Positions 22,928 to 39,500 are shown, counted from the first letter of the stretch. The stretch is DNA of 62,000 nt from Glandiceps talaboti (GCF_964340395.1 NC_135553.1:25129449-25191448); one strand, 5' to 3'. Translations and numbers: made by a program. Notes: generated by a model from the letters alone, not told the origin.

Positions 22928-25900
22928 CTACCATCAAATTATTCCATTCTACTCCCATGAGACATTGCAATAGAACAAACTTAGTTGTTTACAAATGTTA
23001 CTAAGGAGAAGGATTATTCCATTACAATAAGGGCTGGAAAATTGCCACTCTACCATCAAAATATTCTATTCTATTCTCATCATACACTGCTATAGAACAA
23101 AGTCACTTGTTTACAGACGTTACTAAGGAATATTATTCCATTTTAATATAGATTGGACAATCACCACTCTACTATAAAATTATTCTATTCTACTCCCATC
23201 ATACATTGCAATAGAACAAAGTTAGATGTTTACAAATAATACTAAGGAGAAGGATTATTCCATTACAATAGGGGTTGGAAAATTGCCACTCTACCATCAA
23301 ATTATTCCATTCTATTCCCATGATACACTGCAATAGAACAAAGTCACTTGTTTACAAATGTTGCTAAGGAGTATTATTCAATTTTAATATAGATTGGAAA
23401 ATCACCATTCTACCATTAAAATATTCTATTCTATTCTCATCATACATTGCAATAGAACAAAGTCACTTGTTTACAAATGTTACTAAGGAATATTATTCCA
23501 TTTTAATATAGGTTGGACAATCACCATTCTACCATCAAATTATTCTATTCTACTCCCATCATACATTGCAATAGAACAAAGTTAGATGTTTACAAATGTT
23601 ACTAAGGAGAAGGATTATTCCATTACAATAGGGGTTGGACAATCACAATTCTACCATCAAAATATTCTATTCTATTCCCAGCATACATTACAATAGAACA
23701 AAGTGACTTGTTTACAAATGTTACTAAGGAGTATTATTCCATTTTAATATAGATTGGACAGTCACCATTCTACCATCAAAATATTCTATTCCATTCCCAT
23801 CATACATTGCAATAGAACAAAGTGACTTGCTTACAAATGTTACTGAGGAGTATTATTCCATTTCAATATAGATTGGACAATCACCACTCTACCATCAAAT
23901 TATTCTATTCTACTCCCATCATACATTGCAATAGAATAAAGTCACTTGTTTACAAATGTTACTAAGGAGAAGGATTATTCCATTACAATAGGGGTTGGAC
24001 AATCACCACTCTACCATCAAATTATTCCATTCTATTCCCATCATACATTGCAATAGAATAAAGTCACTTGTTTACAAATGTTGCTAAGGAGTATTATTCA
24101 ATTTCAATACAGGTTGGATAATCATCACTCTACCATCAAATTATTCCATTCTATTCCCATGATACATTGCAATAGAACAAAGTCACTCGTTTACAAACGT
24201 TACTAAGGATTATTATTCCATTTCAATATAGATTGGACAATCACCACTCTACCATCAAATTATTCTATTCTACTCCCATCATACATTGCAATAGAATAAA
24301 GTCACTTGTTTACAAATGTTACTAAGGAGAAGGATTATTCCATTACAATAGGGGTTGGACAATCACCACTCTACCATCAAATTATTCCATTCTATTCCCA
24401 TCATACATTGCAATAGAACAAAGTTAGTTGTTTACAAATGTTACTAAGGAGAAGGATTATTCCATTACAATAGGGGTTGGACAATCACCACTCTACCATC
24501 AAATTATTCCATTCTACTCCCATGATACATTGCAATAGAACAAACTTAGTTGTTTACAAATGTTACTAAGGAGAAGGATTATTCCATTACAATAAGGGTT
24601 GGAAAATTGCCACTCTACCATCAAAATATTCTATTCTATTCTCATCATACACTGCTATAGAACAAAGTCACTTGTTTACAAACGTTACTAAGGAATATTA
24701 TTCCATTTTAATATAGATTGGACAATCACCACTCTACTATAAAATTATTCTATTCTACTCCCATCATACATTGCAATAGAACAAAGTTAGATGTTTACAA
24801 ATAATACTAAGGAGAAGGATTATACCATTACAATAGGGGTTGGAAAATAGCCACTCTACCATCAAATTATTCCATTCTATTCCCATGATATACTGCAATA
24901 GAACAAAGTCACTTGTTTACAAATGTTGCTAAGGAGTATTATTCAATTTTAATATAGATTGGAAAATCACCATTCTACCATTAAAATATTCTATTCTATT
25001 CTCATCATACATTGCAATAGAACAAAGTCACTTGTTTACAAATGTTACTAAGGAATATTATTCCATTTTAATATAGGTTGGACAATCACCATTCTACCAT
25101 CAAATTATTCTATTCTACTCCCATCATACATTGCAATAGAACAAAGTTAGATGTTTACAAATGTTACTAAGGAGAAGGATTATTCCATTACAATAGGGGT
25201 TGGACAATCACAATTCTACCATCAAAATATTCTATTCTATTCCCAGCATACATTACAATAGAACAAAGTGACTTGTTTACAAATGTTACTAAGGAGTATT
25301 ATTCCATTTTAATATAGATTGGACAATCACCATTCTACCATCAAAATATTCTATTCTATTCCCATCATACATTGCAATAGAATAAAGTCACTTGTTTACA
25401 AATGTTACTAAGGAGAAGGATTATTCCATTACAATAGGGGTTGGACAATCACCACTCTACCATCAAATTATTCCATTCTATTCCCATGATACATTGCAAT
25501 AGAACAAAGTCACTTGTTTACAAACGTTACTAAGGAGCATTATTTCATTTTAATATAGATTGGACAATCACCATTCTACCATCAAATTATTCTATTCTAC
25601 TCCCATCATACATTGCAATAGAACAAAGTTAGATGTTTACAAATGTTACTAAGGAGAAGGATTATTCCATTACAATAGGGGTTGGACAATCACCACTCTA
25701 CCATCAAATTATTCTATTCTACTCCCATCATATATTGCAATAGAATAAAGTCACTTGTTTACAAATGTTACTAAGGAGAAGGATTATTCCATTACAATAG
25801 GGGTTGGACAATCACCACTCTACCATCAAATTATTCCATTCTACTCCCATGAGACATTGCAATAGAACAAACTTAGTTGTTTACAAATGTTACTAAGGAG

Positions 25901-28711
25901 AAGGATTATTCCATTACAATAAGGGCTGGAAAATTGCCACTCTACCATCAAAATATTCTATTCTATTCTCATCATACACTGCTATAGAACAAAGTCACTT
26001 GTTTACAAACGTTACTAAGGAATATTATTCCATTTTAATATAGATTGGACAATCACCACTCTACTATAAAATTATTCTATTCTACTCCCATCATACATTG
26101 CAATAGAACAAAGTTAGATGTTTACAAATAATACTAAGGAGAAGGATTATTCCATTACAATAGGGGTTGGAAAATTGCCACTCTACCATCAAATTATTCC
26201 ATTCTATTCCCATGATACACTGCAATAGAACAAAGTCACTTGTTTACAAATGTTGCTAAGGAGTATTATTCAATTTTAATATAGATTGGAAAATCACCAT
26301 TCTACCATTAAAATATTCTATTCTATTCTCATCATACATTGCAATAGAACAAAGTCACTTGTTTACAAATGTTACTAAGGAATATTATTCCATTTTAATA
26401 TAGGTTGGACAATCACCATTCTACCATCAAATTATTCTATTCTACTCCCATCATACATTGCAATAGAACAAAGTTAGATGTTTACAAATGTTACTAAGGA
26501 GAAGGATTATTCCATTACAATAGGGGTTGGACAATCACAATTCTACCATCAAAATATTCTATTCTATTCCCAGCATACATTACAATAGAACAAAGTGACT
26601 TGTTTACAAATGTTACTAAGGAGTATTATTCCATTTTAATATAGATTGGACAGTCACCATTCTACCATCAAAATATTCTATTCCATTCCCATCATACATT
26701 GCAATAGAACAAAGTGACTTGCTTACAAATGTTACTGAGGAGTATTATTCCATTTCAATATAGATTGGACAATCACCACTCTACCATCAAATTATTCTAT
26801 TCTACTCCCATCATACATTGCAATAGAATAAAGTCACTTGTTTACAAATGTTACTAAGGAGAAGGATTATTCCATTACAATAGGGGTTGGACAATCACCA
26901 CTCTACCATCAAATTATTCCATTCTATTCCCATCATACATTGCAATAGAATAAAGTCACTTGTTTACAAATGTTGCTAAGGAGTATTATTCAATTTCAAT
27001 ACAGGTTGGATAATCATCACTCTACCATCAAATTATTCCATTCTATTCCCATGATACATTGCAATAGAACAAAGTCACTCGTTTACAAACGTTACTAAGG
27101 ATTATTATTCCATTTCAATATAGATTGGACAATCACCACTCTACCATCAAATTATTCTATTCTACTCCCATCATACATTGCAATAGAATAAAGTCACTTG
27201 TTTACAAATGTTACTAAGGAGAAGGATTATTCCATTACAATAGGGGTTGGACAATCACCACTCTACCATCAAATTATTCCATTCTATTCCCATCATACAT
27301 TGCAATAGAACAAAGTTAGTTGTTTACAAATGTTACTAAGGAGAAGGATTATTCCATTACAATAGGGGTTGGACAATCACCACTCTACCATCAAATTATT
27401 CCATTCTACTCCCATCATACATTGCAATAGAACAAACTTAGTTGTTTACAAATGTTACTAAGGAGAAGGATTATTCCATTACAATAAGGGTTGGAAAATT
27501 GCCACTCTACCATCAAAATATTCTATTCTATTCTCATCATACACTGCTATAGAACAAAGTCACTTGTTTACAAACGTTACTAAGGAATATTATTCCATTT
27601 TAATATAGATTGGACAATCACCACTCTACTATAAAATTATTCTATTCTACTCCCATCATACATTGCAATAGAACAAAGTTAGATGTTTACAAATAATACT
27701 AAGGAGAAGGATTATACCATTACAATAGGGGTTGGAAAATTGCCACTCTACCATCAAATTATTCCATTCTATTCCCATGATACACTGCAATAGAACAAAG
27801 TCACTTGTTTACAAATGTTGCTAAGGAGTATTATTCAATTTTAATATAGATTGGAAAATCACCATTCTACCATTAAAATATTCTATTCTATTCTCATCAT
27901 ACATTGCAATAGAACAAAGTCACTTGTTTACAAATGTTACTAAGGAATATTATTCCATTTTAATATAGGTTGGACAATCACCATTCTACCATCAAATTAT
28001 TCTATTCTACTCCCATCATACATTGCAATAGAACAAAGTTAGATGTTTACAAATGTTACTAAGGAGAAGGATTATTCCATTACAATAGGGGTTGGACAAT
28101 CACAATTCTACCATCAAAATATTCTATTCTATTCCCAGCATACATTACAATAGAACAAAGTGACTTGTTTACAAATGTTACTAAGGAGTATTATTCCATT
28201 TTAATATAGATTGGACAATCACCATTCTACCATCAAAATATTCTATTCTATTCCCATCATACATTGCAATAGAATAAAGTCACTTGTTTACAAATGTTAC
28301 TAAGGAGAAGGATTATTCCATTACAATAGGGGTTGGACAATCACCACTCTACCATCAAATTATTCCATTCTATTCCCATGATACATTGCAATAGAACAAA
28401 GTCACTTGTTTACAAACGTTACTAAGGAGCATTATTTCATTTTAATATAGATTGGACAATCACCATTCTACCATCAAATTATTCTATTCTACTCCCATCA
28501 TACATTGCAATAGAACAAAGTTAGATGTTTACAAATGTTACTAAGGAGAAGGATTATTCCATTACAATAGGGGTTGGACAATCACCACTCTACCATCAAA
28601 TTATTCTATTCTACTCCCATCATACATTGCAATAGAATAAAGTCACTTGTTTACAAATGTTACTAAGGAGAAGGATTATTCCATTACAATAGGGGTTGGA
28701 CAATCACCACT
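22928..28711. repeat. Two copies of a 24-monomer higher-order repeat (2,892 bp)
   Basis: Monomer starts from 22,928 to 25,820 were counted one by one: 12 of 122 bp and 12 of 119 bp, totalling 2,892 bp. Rare markers recur at exactly this distance: GAGACATTGC at 22,959, 25,851 and 28,743, and TACAAATAAT at 23,231 and 26,123, and at 24,796 and 27,688. Only scattered single-base differences separate the copies (for example AAATAGCC near 24,847 against AAATTGCC). Confidence 0.9.
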
Positions 28712-29678
28712 CTACCATCAAATTATTCCATTCTACTCCCATGAGACATTGCAATAGAACAAACTTAGTTGTTTACAAATGTTACTAAGGAGAAGGATTA
28801 TTCCATTACAATAAGGGCTGGAAAATTGCCACTCTACCATCAAAATATTCTATTCTATTCTCATCATACACTGCTATAGAACAAAGTCACTTGTTTACAA
28901 ACGTTACTAAGGAATATTATTCCATTTTAATATAGGTTGGACAATCACCATTCTACCATCAAATTATTCTATTCTACTCCCATCATACATTGCAATAGAA
29001 CAAAGTTAGATGTTTACAAATGTTACTAAGGAGAAGGATTATTCCATTACAATAGGGGTTGGACAATCACAATTCTACCATCAAAATATTCTATTCTATT
29101 CCCAGCATACATTACAATAGAACAAAGTGACTTGTTTACAAATGTTACTAAGGAGTATTATTCCATTTTAATATAGATTGGACAATCACCATTCTACCAT
29201 CAAAATATTCTATTCTATTCCCATCATACATTGCAATAGAATAAAGTCACTTGTTTACAAATGTTACTAAGGAGAAGGATTATTCCATTACAATAGGGGT
29301 TGGACAATCACCACTCTACCATCAAATTATTCCATTCTATTCCCATGATACATTGCAATAGAACAAAGTCACTTGTTTACAAACGTTACTAAGGAGCATT
29401 ATTTCATTTTAATATAGATTGGACAATCACCATTCTACCATCAAATTATTCTATTCTACTCCCATCATACATTGCAATAGAACAAAGTTAGATGTTTACA
29501 AATGTTACTAAGGAGAAGGATTATTCCATTACAATAGGGGTTGGACAATCACCACTCTACCATCAAATTATTCTATTCTACTCCCATCATACATTGCAAT
29601 AGAATAAAGTCACTTGTTTACAAATGTTACTAAGGAGAAGGATTATTCCATTACAATAGGGGTTGGACAATCACCACT
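28712..29678. repeat. 8-monomer (967-bp) deletion derivative of the 24-mer
   Basis: Starts like the 24-mer (GAGACATTGC unit, then the CTGCTATAG unit) and then jumps directly to the units that normally form positions 19-24. The length of 967 bp equals five long and three short monomers. The next copy restarts at 29,679. This is the product expected from an in-register unequal exchange that removed 16 monomers. Confidence 0.8.
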
Positions 29679-32441
29679 CTACCATCAAATTATTCCATTC
29701 TACTCCCATGAGACATTGCAATAGAACAAACTTAGTTGTTTACAAATGTTACTAAGGAGAAGGATTATTCCATTACAATAAGGGCTGGAAAATTGCCACT
29801 CTACCATCAAAATATTCTATTCTATTCTCATCATACACTGCTATAGAACAAAGTCACTTGTTTACAAACGTTACTAAGGAATATTATTCCATTTTAATAT
29901 AGATTGGACAATCACCACTCTACTATAAAATTATTCTATTCTACTCCCATCATACATTGCAATAGAACAAAGTTAGATGTTTACAAATAATACTAAGGAG
30001 AAGGATTATTCCATTACAATAGGGGTTGGAAAATTGCCACTCTACCATCAAATTATTCCATTCTATTCCCATGATACACTGCAATAGAACAAAGTCACTT
30101 GTTTACAAATGTTGCTAAGGAGTATTATTCAATTTTAATATAGATTGGAAAATCACCATTCTACCATTAAAATATTCTATTCTATTCTCATCATACATTG
30201 CAATAGAACAAAGTCACTTGTTTACAAATGTTACTAAGGAATATTATTCCATTTTAATATAGGTTGGACAATCACCATTCTACCATCAAATTATTCTATT
30301 CTACTCCCATCATACATTGCAATAGAACAAAGTTAGATGTTTACAAATGTTACTAAGGAGAAGGATTATTCCATTACAATAGGGGTTGGACAATCACAAT
30401 TCTACCATCAAAATATTCTATTCTATTCCCAGCATACATTACAATAGAACAAAGTGACTTGTTTACAAATGTTACTAAGGAGTATTATTCCATTTTAATA
30501 TAGATTGGACAGTCACCATTCTACCATCAAAATATTCTATTCCATTCCCATCATACATTGCAATAGAACAAAGTGACTTGCTTACAAATGTTACTGAGGA
30601 GTATTATTCCATTTCAATATAGATTGGACAATCACCACTCTACCATCAAATTATTCTATTCTACTCCCATCATACATTGCAATAGAATAAAGTCACTTGT
30701 TTACAAATGTTACTAAGGAGAAGGATTATTCCATTACAATAGGGGTTGGACAATCACCACTCTACCATCAAATTATTCCATTCTATTCCCATCATACATT
30801 GCAATAGAATAAAGTCACTTGTTTACAAATGTTGCTAAGGAGTATTATTCAATTTCAATACAGGTTGGATAATCATCACTCTACCATCAAATTATTCCAT
30901 TCTATTCCCATGATACATTGCAATAGAACAAAGTCACTCGTTTACAAACGTTACTAAGGATTATTATTCCATTTCAATATAGATTGGACAATCACCACTC
31001 TACCATCAAATTATTCTATTCTACTCCCATCATACATTGCAATAGAATAAAGTCACTTGTTTACAAATGTTACTAAGGAGAAGGATTATTCCATTACAAT
31101 AGGGGTTGGACAATCACCACTCTACCATCAAATTATTCCATTCTATTCCCATCATACATTGCAATAGAACAAAGTTAGTTGTTTACAAATGTTACTAAGG
31201 AGAAGGATTATTCCATTACAATAGGGGTTGGACAATCACCACTCTACCATCAAATTATTCCATTCTACTCCCATGATACATTGCAATAGAACAAACTTAG
31301 TTGTTTACAAATGTTACTAAGGAGAAGGATTATTCCATTACAATAAGGGTTGGAAAATTGCCACTCTACCATCAAAATATTCTATTCTATTCTCATCATA
31401 CACTGCTATAGAACAAAGTCACTTGTTTACAAACGTTACTAAGGAATATTATTCCATTTTAATATAGATTGGACAATCACCACTCTACTATAAAATTATT
31501 CTATTCTACTCCCATCATACATTGCAATAGAACAAAGTTAGATGTTTACAAATAATACTAAGGAGAAGGATTATACCATTACAATAGGGGTTGGAAAATT
31601 GCCACTCTACCATCAAATTATTCCATTCTATTCCCATGATACACTGCAATAGAACAAAGTCACTTGTTTACAAATGTTGCTAAGGAGTATTATTCAATTT
31701 TAATATAGATTGGAAAATCACCATTCTACCATTAAAATATTCTATTCTATTCTCATCATACATTGCAATAGAACAAAGTCACTTGTTTACAAATGTTACT
31801 AAGGAATATTATTCCATTTTAATATAGGTTGGACAATCACCATTCTACCATCAAATTATTCTATTCTACTCCCATCATACATTGCAATAGAACAAAGTTA
31901 GATGTTTACAAATGTTACTAAGGAGAAGGATTATTCCATTACAATAGGGGTTGGACAATCACAATTCTACCATCAAAATATTCTATTCTATTCCCAGCAT
32001 ACATTACAATAGAACAAAGTGACTTGTTTACAAATGTTACTAAGGAGTATTATTCCATTTTAATATAGATTGGACAATCACCATTCTACCATCAAAATAT
32101 TCTATTCTATTCCCATCATACATTGCAATAGAATAAAGTCACTTGTTTACAAATGTTACTAAGGAGAAGGATTATTCCATTACAATAGGGGTTGGACAAT
32201 CACCACTCTACCATCAAATTATTCCATTCTATTCCCATGATACATTGCAATAGAACAAAGTCACTTGTTTACAAACGTTACGAAGGAATATTATTCCATT
32301 TTAATATAGATTCTACCATCAAATTATTCTATTCTATTCCCATCATACATTGCAATAGAACAAAGTGACTTGTTTACAAATGTTACTAAGGAGTACTATT
32401 CCATTTTAATATAGGTTGAGCAATCACCATTGTACCATCAA

Positions 32442-35400
32442 ATTATTCTATTCTATTCCCATCATGCACTGCAATAGAATAAAGTCACTTGTTTACAAAT
32501 GTTACGAAGGAGTATTATTCCATTTTAATATAGATTGGACAATCACCATTCTACCATTGAATTATTCCATTCTATTCCCATGATACATTGCAATAGAACA
32601 AAGTCACTTGTTTACAAACGTTACTAAGGAGCATTATTTCATTTTAATATAGATTGGACAATCACCATTCTACCATCAAATTATTCTATTCTACTCCCAT
32701 CATACATTGCAATAGAACAAAGTTAGATGTTTACAAATGTTACTAAGGAGAAGGATTATTCCATTACAATAGGGGTTGGACAATCACCACTCTACCATCA
32801 AATTATTCTATTCTACTCCCATCATACATTGCAATAGAATAAAGTCACTTGTTTACAAATGTTACTAAGGAGAAGGATTATTCCATTACAATAGGGGTTG
32901 GACAATCACCACTCTACCATCAAATTATTCCATTCTACTCCCATGAGACATTGCAATAGAACAAACTTAGTTGTTTACAAATGTTACTAAGGAGAAGGAT
33001 TATTCTATTACAATAAGGGCTGGAAAATTGCCACTCTACCATCAAAATATTCTATTCTATTCTCATCATACACTGCTATAGAACAAAGTCACTTGTTTAC
33101 AAACGTTACTAAGGAATATTATTCCATTTTAATATAGATTGGACAATCACCACTCTACTATAAAATTATTCTATTCTACTCCCATCATACATTGCAATAG
33201 AACAAAGTTAGATGTTTACAAATAATACTAAGGAGAAGGATTATTCCATTACAATAGGGGTTGGAAAATTGCCACTCTACCATCAAATTATTCCATTCTA
33301 TTCCCATGATACATTGCAATAGAATAAAGTCACTTGTTTACAAATGTTGCTAAGGAGTATTATTCAATTTTAATATAGATTGGAAAATCACCATTCTACC
33401 ATTAAAATATTCTATTCTATTCTCATCATACACTGCAATAGAACAAAGTCACTTGTTTACAAATGTTGCTAAGGATTATTATTCCATTTTAATATAGGTT
33501 GGACAATCACCATTCTACCATCAAATTATTCTATTCTACTCCCATCATACATTGCAATAGAACAAAGTTAGATGTTTACAAATGTTACTAAGGAGAAGGA
33601 TTATTCCATTACAATAGGGGTTGGACAATCACAATTTTACCATCAAAATATTCTATTCTATTCCCAGCATACATTACAATAGAACAAAGTGACTTGTTTA
33701 CAAATGTTACTAAGGAGTATTATTCCATTTTAATATAGATTGGACAGTCACCATTCTACCATCAAAATATTCTATTCCATTCCCATCATACATTGCAATA
33801 GAACAAAGTGACTTGCTTACAAATGTTACTGAGGAGTATTATTCCATTTCAATATAGATTGGACAATCACCACTCTACCATCAAATTATTCTATTCTACT
33901 CCCATCATACATTGCAATAGAATAAAGTCACTTGTTTACAAATGTTACTAAGGAGAAGGATTATTCCATTACAATAGGGGTTGGACAATCACCACTCTAC
34001 CATCAAATTATTCCATTCTATTCCCATCATACATTGCAATAGAACAAAGTTAGTTGTTTACAAATGTTACTAAGGAGAAGGATTATTCCATTACAATAGG
34101 GGTTGGACAATCACCACTCTACCATCAAATTATTCCATTCTACTCCCATCATACATTGCAATAGAACAAACTTAGTTGTTTACAAATGTTACTAAGGAGA
34201 AGGATTATTCCATTACAATAAGGGTTGGAAAATTGCCACTCTACCATCAAAATATTCTATTCTATTCTCATCATACACTGCTATAGAACAAAGTCACTTG
34301 TTTACAAACGTTACTAAGGAATATTATTCCATTTTAATATAGATTGGACAATCACCACTCTACTATAAAATTATTCTATTCTACTCCCATCATACATTGC
34401 AATAGAACAAAGTTAGATGTTTACAAATAATACTAAGGAGAAGGATTATACCATTACAATAGGGGTTGGAAAATTGCCACTCTACCATCAAATTATTCCA
34501 TTCTATTCCCATGATACACTGCAATAGAACAAAGTCACTTGTTTACAAATGTTGCTAAGGAGTATTATTCAATTTTAATATAGATTGGAAAATCACCATT
34601 CTACCATTAAAATATTCTATTCTATTCTCATCATACATTGCAATAGAACAAAGTCACTTGTTTACAAATGTTACTAAGGAATATTATTCCATTTTAATAT
34701 AGGTTGGACAATCACCATTCTACCATCAAATTATTCTATTCTACTCCCATCATACATTGCAATAGAACAAAGTTAGATGTTTACAAATGTTACTAAGGAG
34801 AAGGATTATTCCATTACAATAGGGGTTGGACAATCACAATTCTACCATCAAAATATTCTATTCTATTCCCAGCATACATTACAATAGAACAAAGTGACTT
34901 GTTTACAAATGTTACTAAGGAGTATTATTCCATTTTAATATAGATTGGACAGTCACCATTCTACCATCAAAATATTCTATTCCATTCCCATCATACATTG
35001 CAATAGAACAAAGTGACTTGCTTACAAATGTTACTAAGGAGAAGGATTATTCCATTACAATAGGGGTTGGACAATCACCACTCTACCATCAAATTATTCC
35101 ATTCTATTCCCATGATACATTGCAATAGAATAAAGTCACTTGTTTACAAATGTTGCTAAGGAGTATTATTCAATTTCAATACAGGTTGGATAATCATCAC
35201 TCTACCGTCAAATTATTCTATTCTACTCCCATCATACATTGCAATAGAATAAAGTCACTTGTTTACAAATGTTACTAAGGAGAAGGATTATTCCATTACA
35301 ATAGGGGTTGGACAATCACCACTCTACCATCAAATTATTCCATTCTATTCCCATCATACATTGCAATCGAACAAATTTAGTTGTTTACAAATGTTACTAA

Positions 35401-36544
35401 GGAGAAGGATTATTCCATTACAATAGGGGTTGGACAATCACCACTCTACCATCAAATTATTCCATTCTACTCCCATGATACATTGCAATAGAACAAACTT
35501 AGTTGTTTACAAATGTTACTAAGGAGAAGGATTATTCCATTACAATAAGGGTTGGAAAATTGCCACTCTACCATCAAAATATTCTATTCTATTCTCATCA
35601 TACACTGCTATAGAACAAAGTCACTTGTTTACAAACGTTACTAAGGAATATTATTCCATTTTAATATAGATTGGACAATCACCACTCTACTATAAAATTA
35701 TTCTATTCTACTCCCATCATACATTGCAATAGAACAAAGTTAGATGTTTACAAATAATACTAAGGAGAAGGATTATACCATTACAATAGGGGTTGGAAAA
35801 TTGCCACTCTACCATCAAATTATTCCATTCTATTCCCATGATACACTGCAATAGAACAAAGTCACTTGTTTACAAATGTTGCTAAGGAGTATTATTCAAT
35901 TTTAATATAGATTGGAAAATCACCATTCTACCATTAAAATATTCTATTCCATTCCCAACATACATTGCAATAGAACAAAGTGACTTGCTTACAAATGTTA
36001 CTAAGGAGAAGGATTATTCCATTACAATAGGGGTTGGACAATCACCACTCTACCATCAAATTATTCCATTCTATTCCCATGATACATTGCAATAGAATAA
36101 AGTCACTTGTTTACAAATGTTGCTAAGGAGTATTATTCAATTTCAATACAGGTTGGATAATCATCACTCTACCATCAAATTATTCTATTCTACTCCCATC
36201 ATACATTGCAATAGAATAAAGTCACTTGTTTACAAATGTTACTAAGGAGAAGGATTATTCCATTACAATAGGGGTTGGACAATCACCACTCTACCATCAA
36301 ATTATTCTATTCTACTCCCATCATACATTGCAATAGAATAAAGTCACTTGTTTACAAATGTTACTAAGGAGAAGGATTATTCCATTACAATAGGGGTTGG
36401 ACAATCACCACACTACCACCAAATTATTCCATTCTATTCCCATCATACATTGCAATAGAACAAAGTTAATTGTTTACAAATGTTACTAAGGAGAAGGATT
36501 ATTCCATTACAATAGGGGTTGGACAATCACCACTCTACCATCAA
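32442..36544. repeat. 4,103-bp tandem duplication, copy 1 (34 monomers)
   Basis: Shares private variants with the next 4,103 bp: CATCATGCACTGC at about 32,459, TTGCAATCGA at 35,361, CACTACCACC at 36,411 and GAGACATTGC at 32,945. All are offset by exactly 4,103. The length equals 19 long and 15 short monomers. It contains sub-blocks related to the 24-mer in rearranged order. Confidence 0.9.
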
Positions 36545-39500
36545 ATTATTCTATTCTATTCCCATCATGCACTGCAATAGAATAAAGTCACTTGTTTACA
36601 AATGTTACGAAGGAGTATTATTCCATTTTAATATAGATTGGACAATCACCATTCTACCATTGAATTATTCCATTCTATTCCCATGATACATTGCAATAGA
36701 ACAAAGTCACTTGTTTACAAACGTTACTAAGGAGCATTATTTCATTTTAATATAGATTGGACAATCACCATTCTACCATCAAATTATTCTATTCTACTCC
36801 CATCATACATTGCAATAGAACAAAGTTAGATGTTTACAAATGTTACTAAGGAGAAGGATTATTCCATTACAATAGGGGTTGGACAATCACCACTCTACCA
36901 TCAAATTATTCTATTCTACTCCCATCATACATTGCAATAGAATAAAGTCACTTGTTTACAAATGTTACTAAGGAGAAGGATTATTCCATTACAATAGGGG
37001 TTGGACAATCACCACTCTACCATCAAATTATTCCATTCTACTCCCATGAGACATTGCAATAGAACAAACTTAGTTGTTTACAAATGTTACTAAGGAGAAG
37101 GATTATTCTATTACAATAAGGGCTGGAAAATTGCCACTCTACCATCAAAATATTCTATTCTATTCTCATCATACACTGCTATAGAACAAAGTCACTTGTT
37201 TACAAACGTTACTAAGGAATATTATTCCATTTTAATATAGATTGGACAATCACCACTCTACTATAAAATTATTCTATTCTACTCCCATCATACATTGCAA
37301 TAGAACAAAGTTAGATGTTTACAAATAATACTAAGGAGAAGGATTATTCCATTACAATAGGGGTTGGAAAATTGCCACTCTACCATCAAATTATTCCATT
37401 CTATTCCCATGATACATTGCAATAGAATAAAGTCACTTGTTTACAAATGTTGCTAAGGAGTATTATTCAATTTTAATATAGATTGGAAAATCACCATTCT
37501 ACCATTAAAATATTCTATTCTATTCTCATCATACACTGCAATAGAACAAAGTCACTTGTTTACAAATGTTGCTAAGGATTATTATTCCATTTTAATATAG
37601 GTTGGACAATCACCATTCTACCATCAAATTATTCTATTCTACTCCCATCATACATTGCAATAGAACAAAGTTAGATGTTTACAAATGTTACTAAGGAGAA
37701 GGATTATTCCATTACAATAGGGGTTGGACAATCACAATTTTACCATCAAAATATTCTATTCTATTCCCAGCATACATTACAATAGAACAAAGTGACTTGT
37801 TTACAAATGTTACTAAGGAGTATTATTCCATTTTAATATAGATTGGACAGTCACCATTCTACCATCAAAATATTCTATTCCATTCCCATCATACATTGCA
37901 ATAGAACAAAGTGACTTGCTTACAAATGTTACTGAGGAGTATTATTCCATTTCAATATAGATTGGACAATCACCACTCTACCATCAAATTATTCTATTCT
38001 ACTCCCATCATACATTGCAATAGAATAAAGTCACTTGTTTACAAATGTTACTAAGGAGAAGGATTATTCCATTACAATAGGGGTTGGACAATCACCACTC
38101 TACCATCAAATTATTCCATTCTATTCCCATCATACATTGCAATAGAACAAAGTTAGTTGTTTACAAATGTTACTAAGGAGAAGGATTATTCCATTACAAT
38201 AGGGGTTGGACAATCACCACTCTACCATCAAATTATTCCATTCTACTCCCATCATACATTGCAATAGAACAAACTTAGTTGTTTACAAATGTTACTAAGG
38301 AGAAGGATTATTCCATTACAATAAGGGTTGGAAAATTGCCACTCTACCATCAAAATATTCTATTCTATTCTCATCATACACTGCTATAGAACAAAGTCAC
38401 TTGTTTACAAACGTTACTAAGGAATATTATTCCATTTTAATATAGATTGGACAATCACCACTCTACTATAAAATTATTCTATTCTACTCCCATCATACAT
38501 TGCAATAGAACAAAGTTAGATGTTTACAAATAATACTAAGGAGAAGGATTATACCATTACAATAGGGGTTGGAAAATTGCCACTCTACCATCAAATTATT
38601 CCATTCTATTCCCATGATACACTGCAATAGAACAAAGTCACTTGTTTACAAATGTTGCTAAGGAGTATTATTCAATTTTAATATAGATTGGAAAATCACC
38701 ATTCTACCATTAAAATATTCTATTCTATTCTCATCATACATTGCAATAGAACAAAGTCACTTGTTTACAAATGTTACTAAGGAATATTATTCCATTTTAA
38801 TATAGGTTGGACAATCACCATTCTACCATCAAATTATTCTATTCTACTCCCATCATACATTGCAATAGAACAAAGTTAGATGTTTACAAATGTTACTAAG
38901 GAGAAGGATTATTCCATTACAATAGGGGTTGGACAATCACAATTCTTCCATCAAAATATTCTATTCTATTCCCAGCATACATTACAATAGAACAAAGTGA
39001 CTTGTTTACAAATGTTACTAAGGAGTATTATTCCATTTTAATATAGATTGGACAATCACCATTCTACCATCAAAATATTCTATTCCATTCCCATCATACA
39101 TTGCAATAGAACAAAGTGACTTGTTTACAAATGTTACTAAGGAGAAGGATTATTCCATTACAATAGGGGTTGGACAATCACCACTCTACCATCAAATTAT
39201 TCCATTCTATTCCCATGATACATTGCAATAGAATAAAGTCACTTGTTTACAAATGTTGCTAAGGAGTATTATTCAATTTCAATACAGGTTGGATAATCAT
39301 CACTCTACCGTCAAATTATTCTATTCTACTCCCATCATACATTGCAATAGAATAAAGTCACTTGTTTACAAATGTTACTAAGGAGAAGGATTATTCCATT
39401 ACAATAGGGGTTGGACAATCACCACTCTACCATCAAATTATTCCATTCTATTCCCATCATACATTGCAATCGAACAAATTTAGTTGTTTACAAATGTTAC

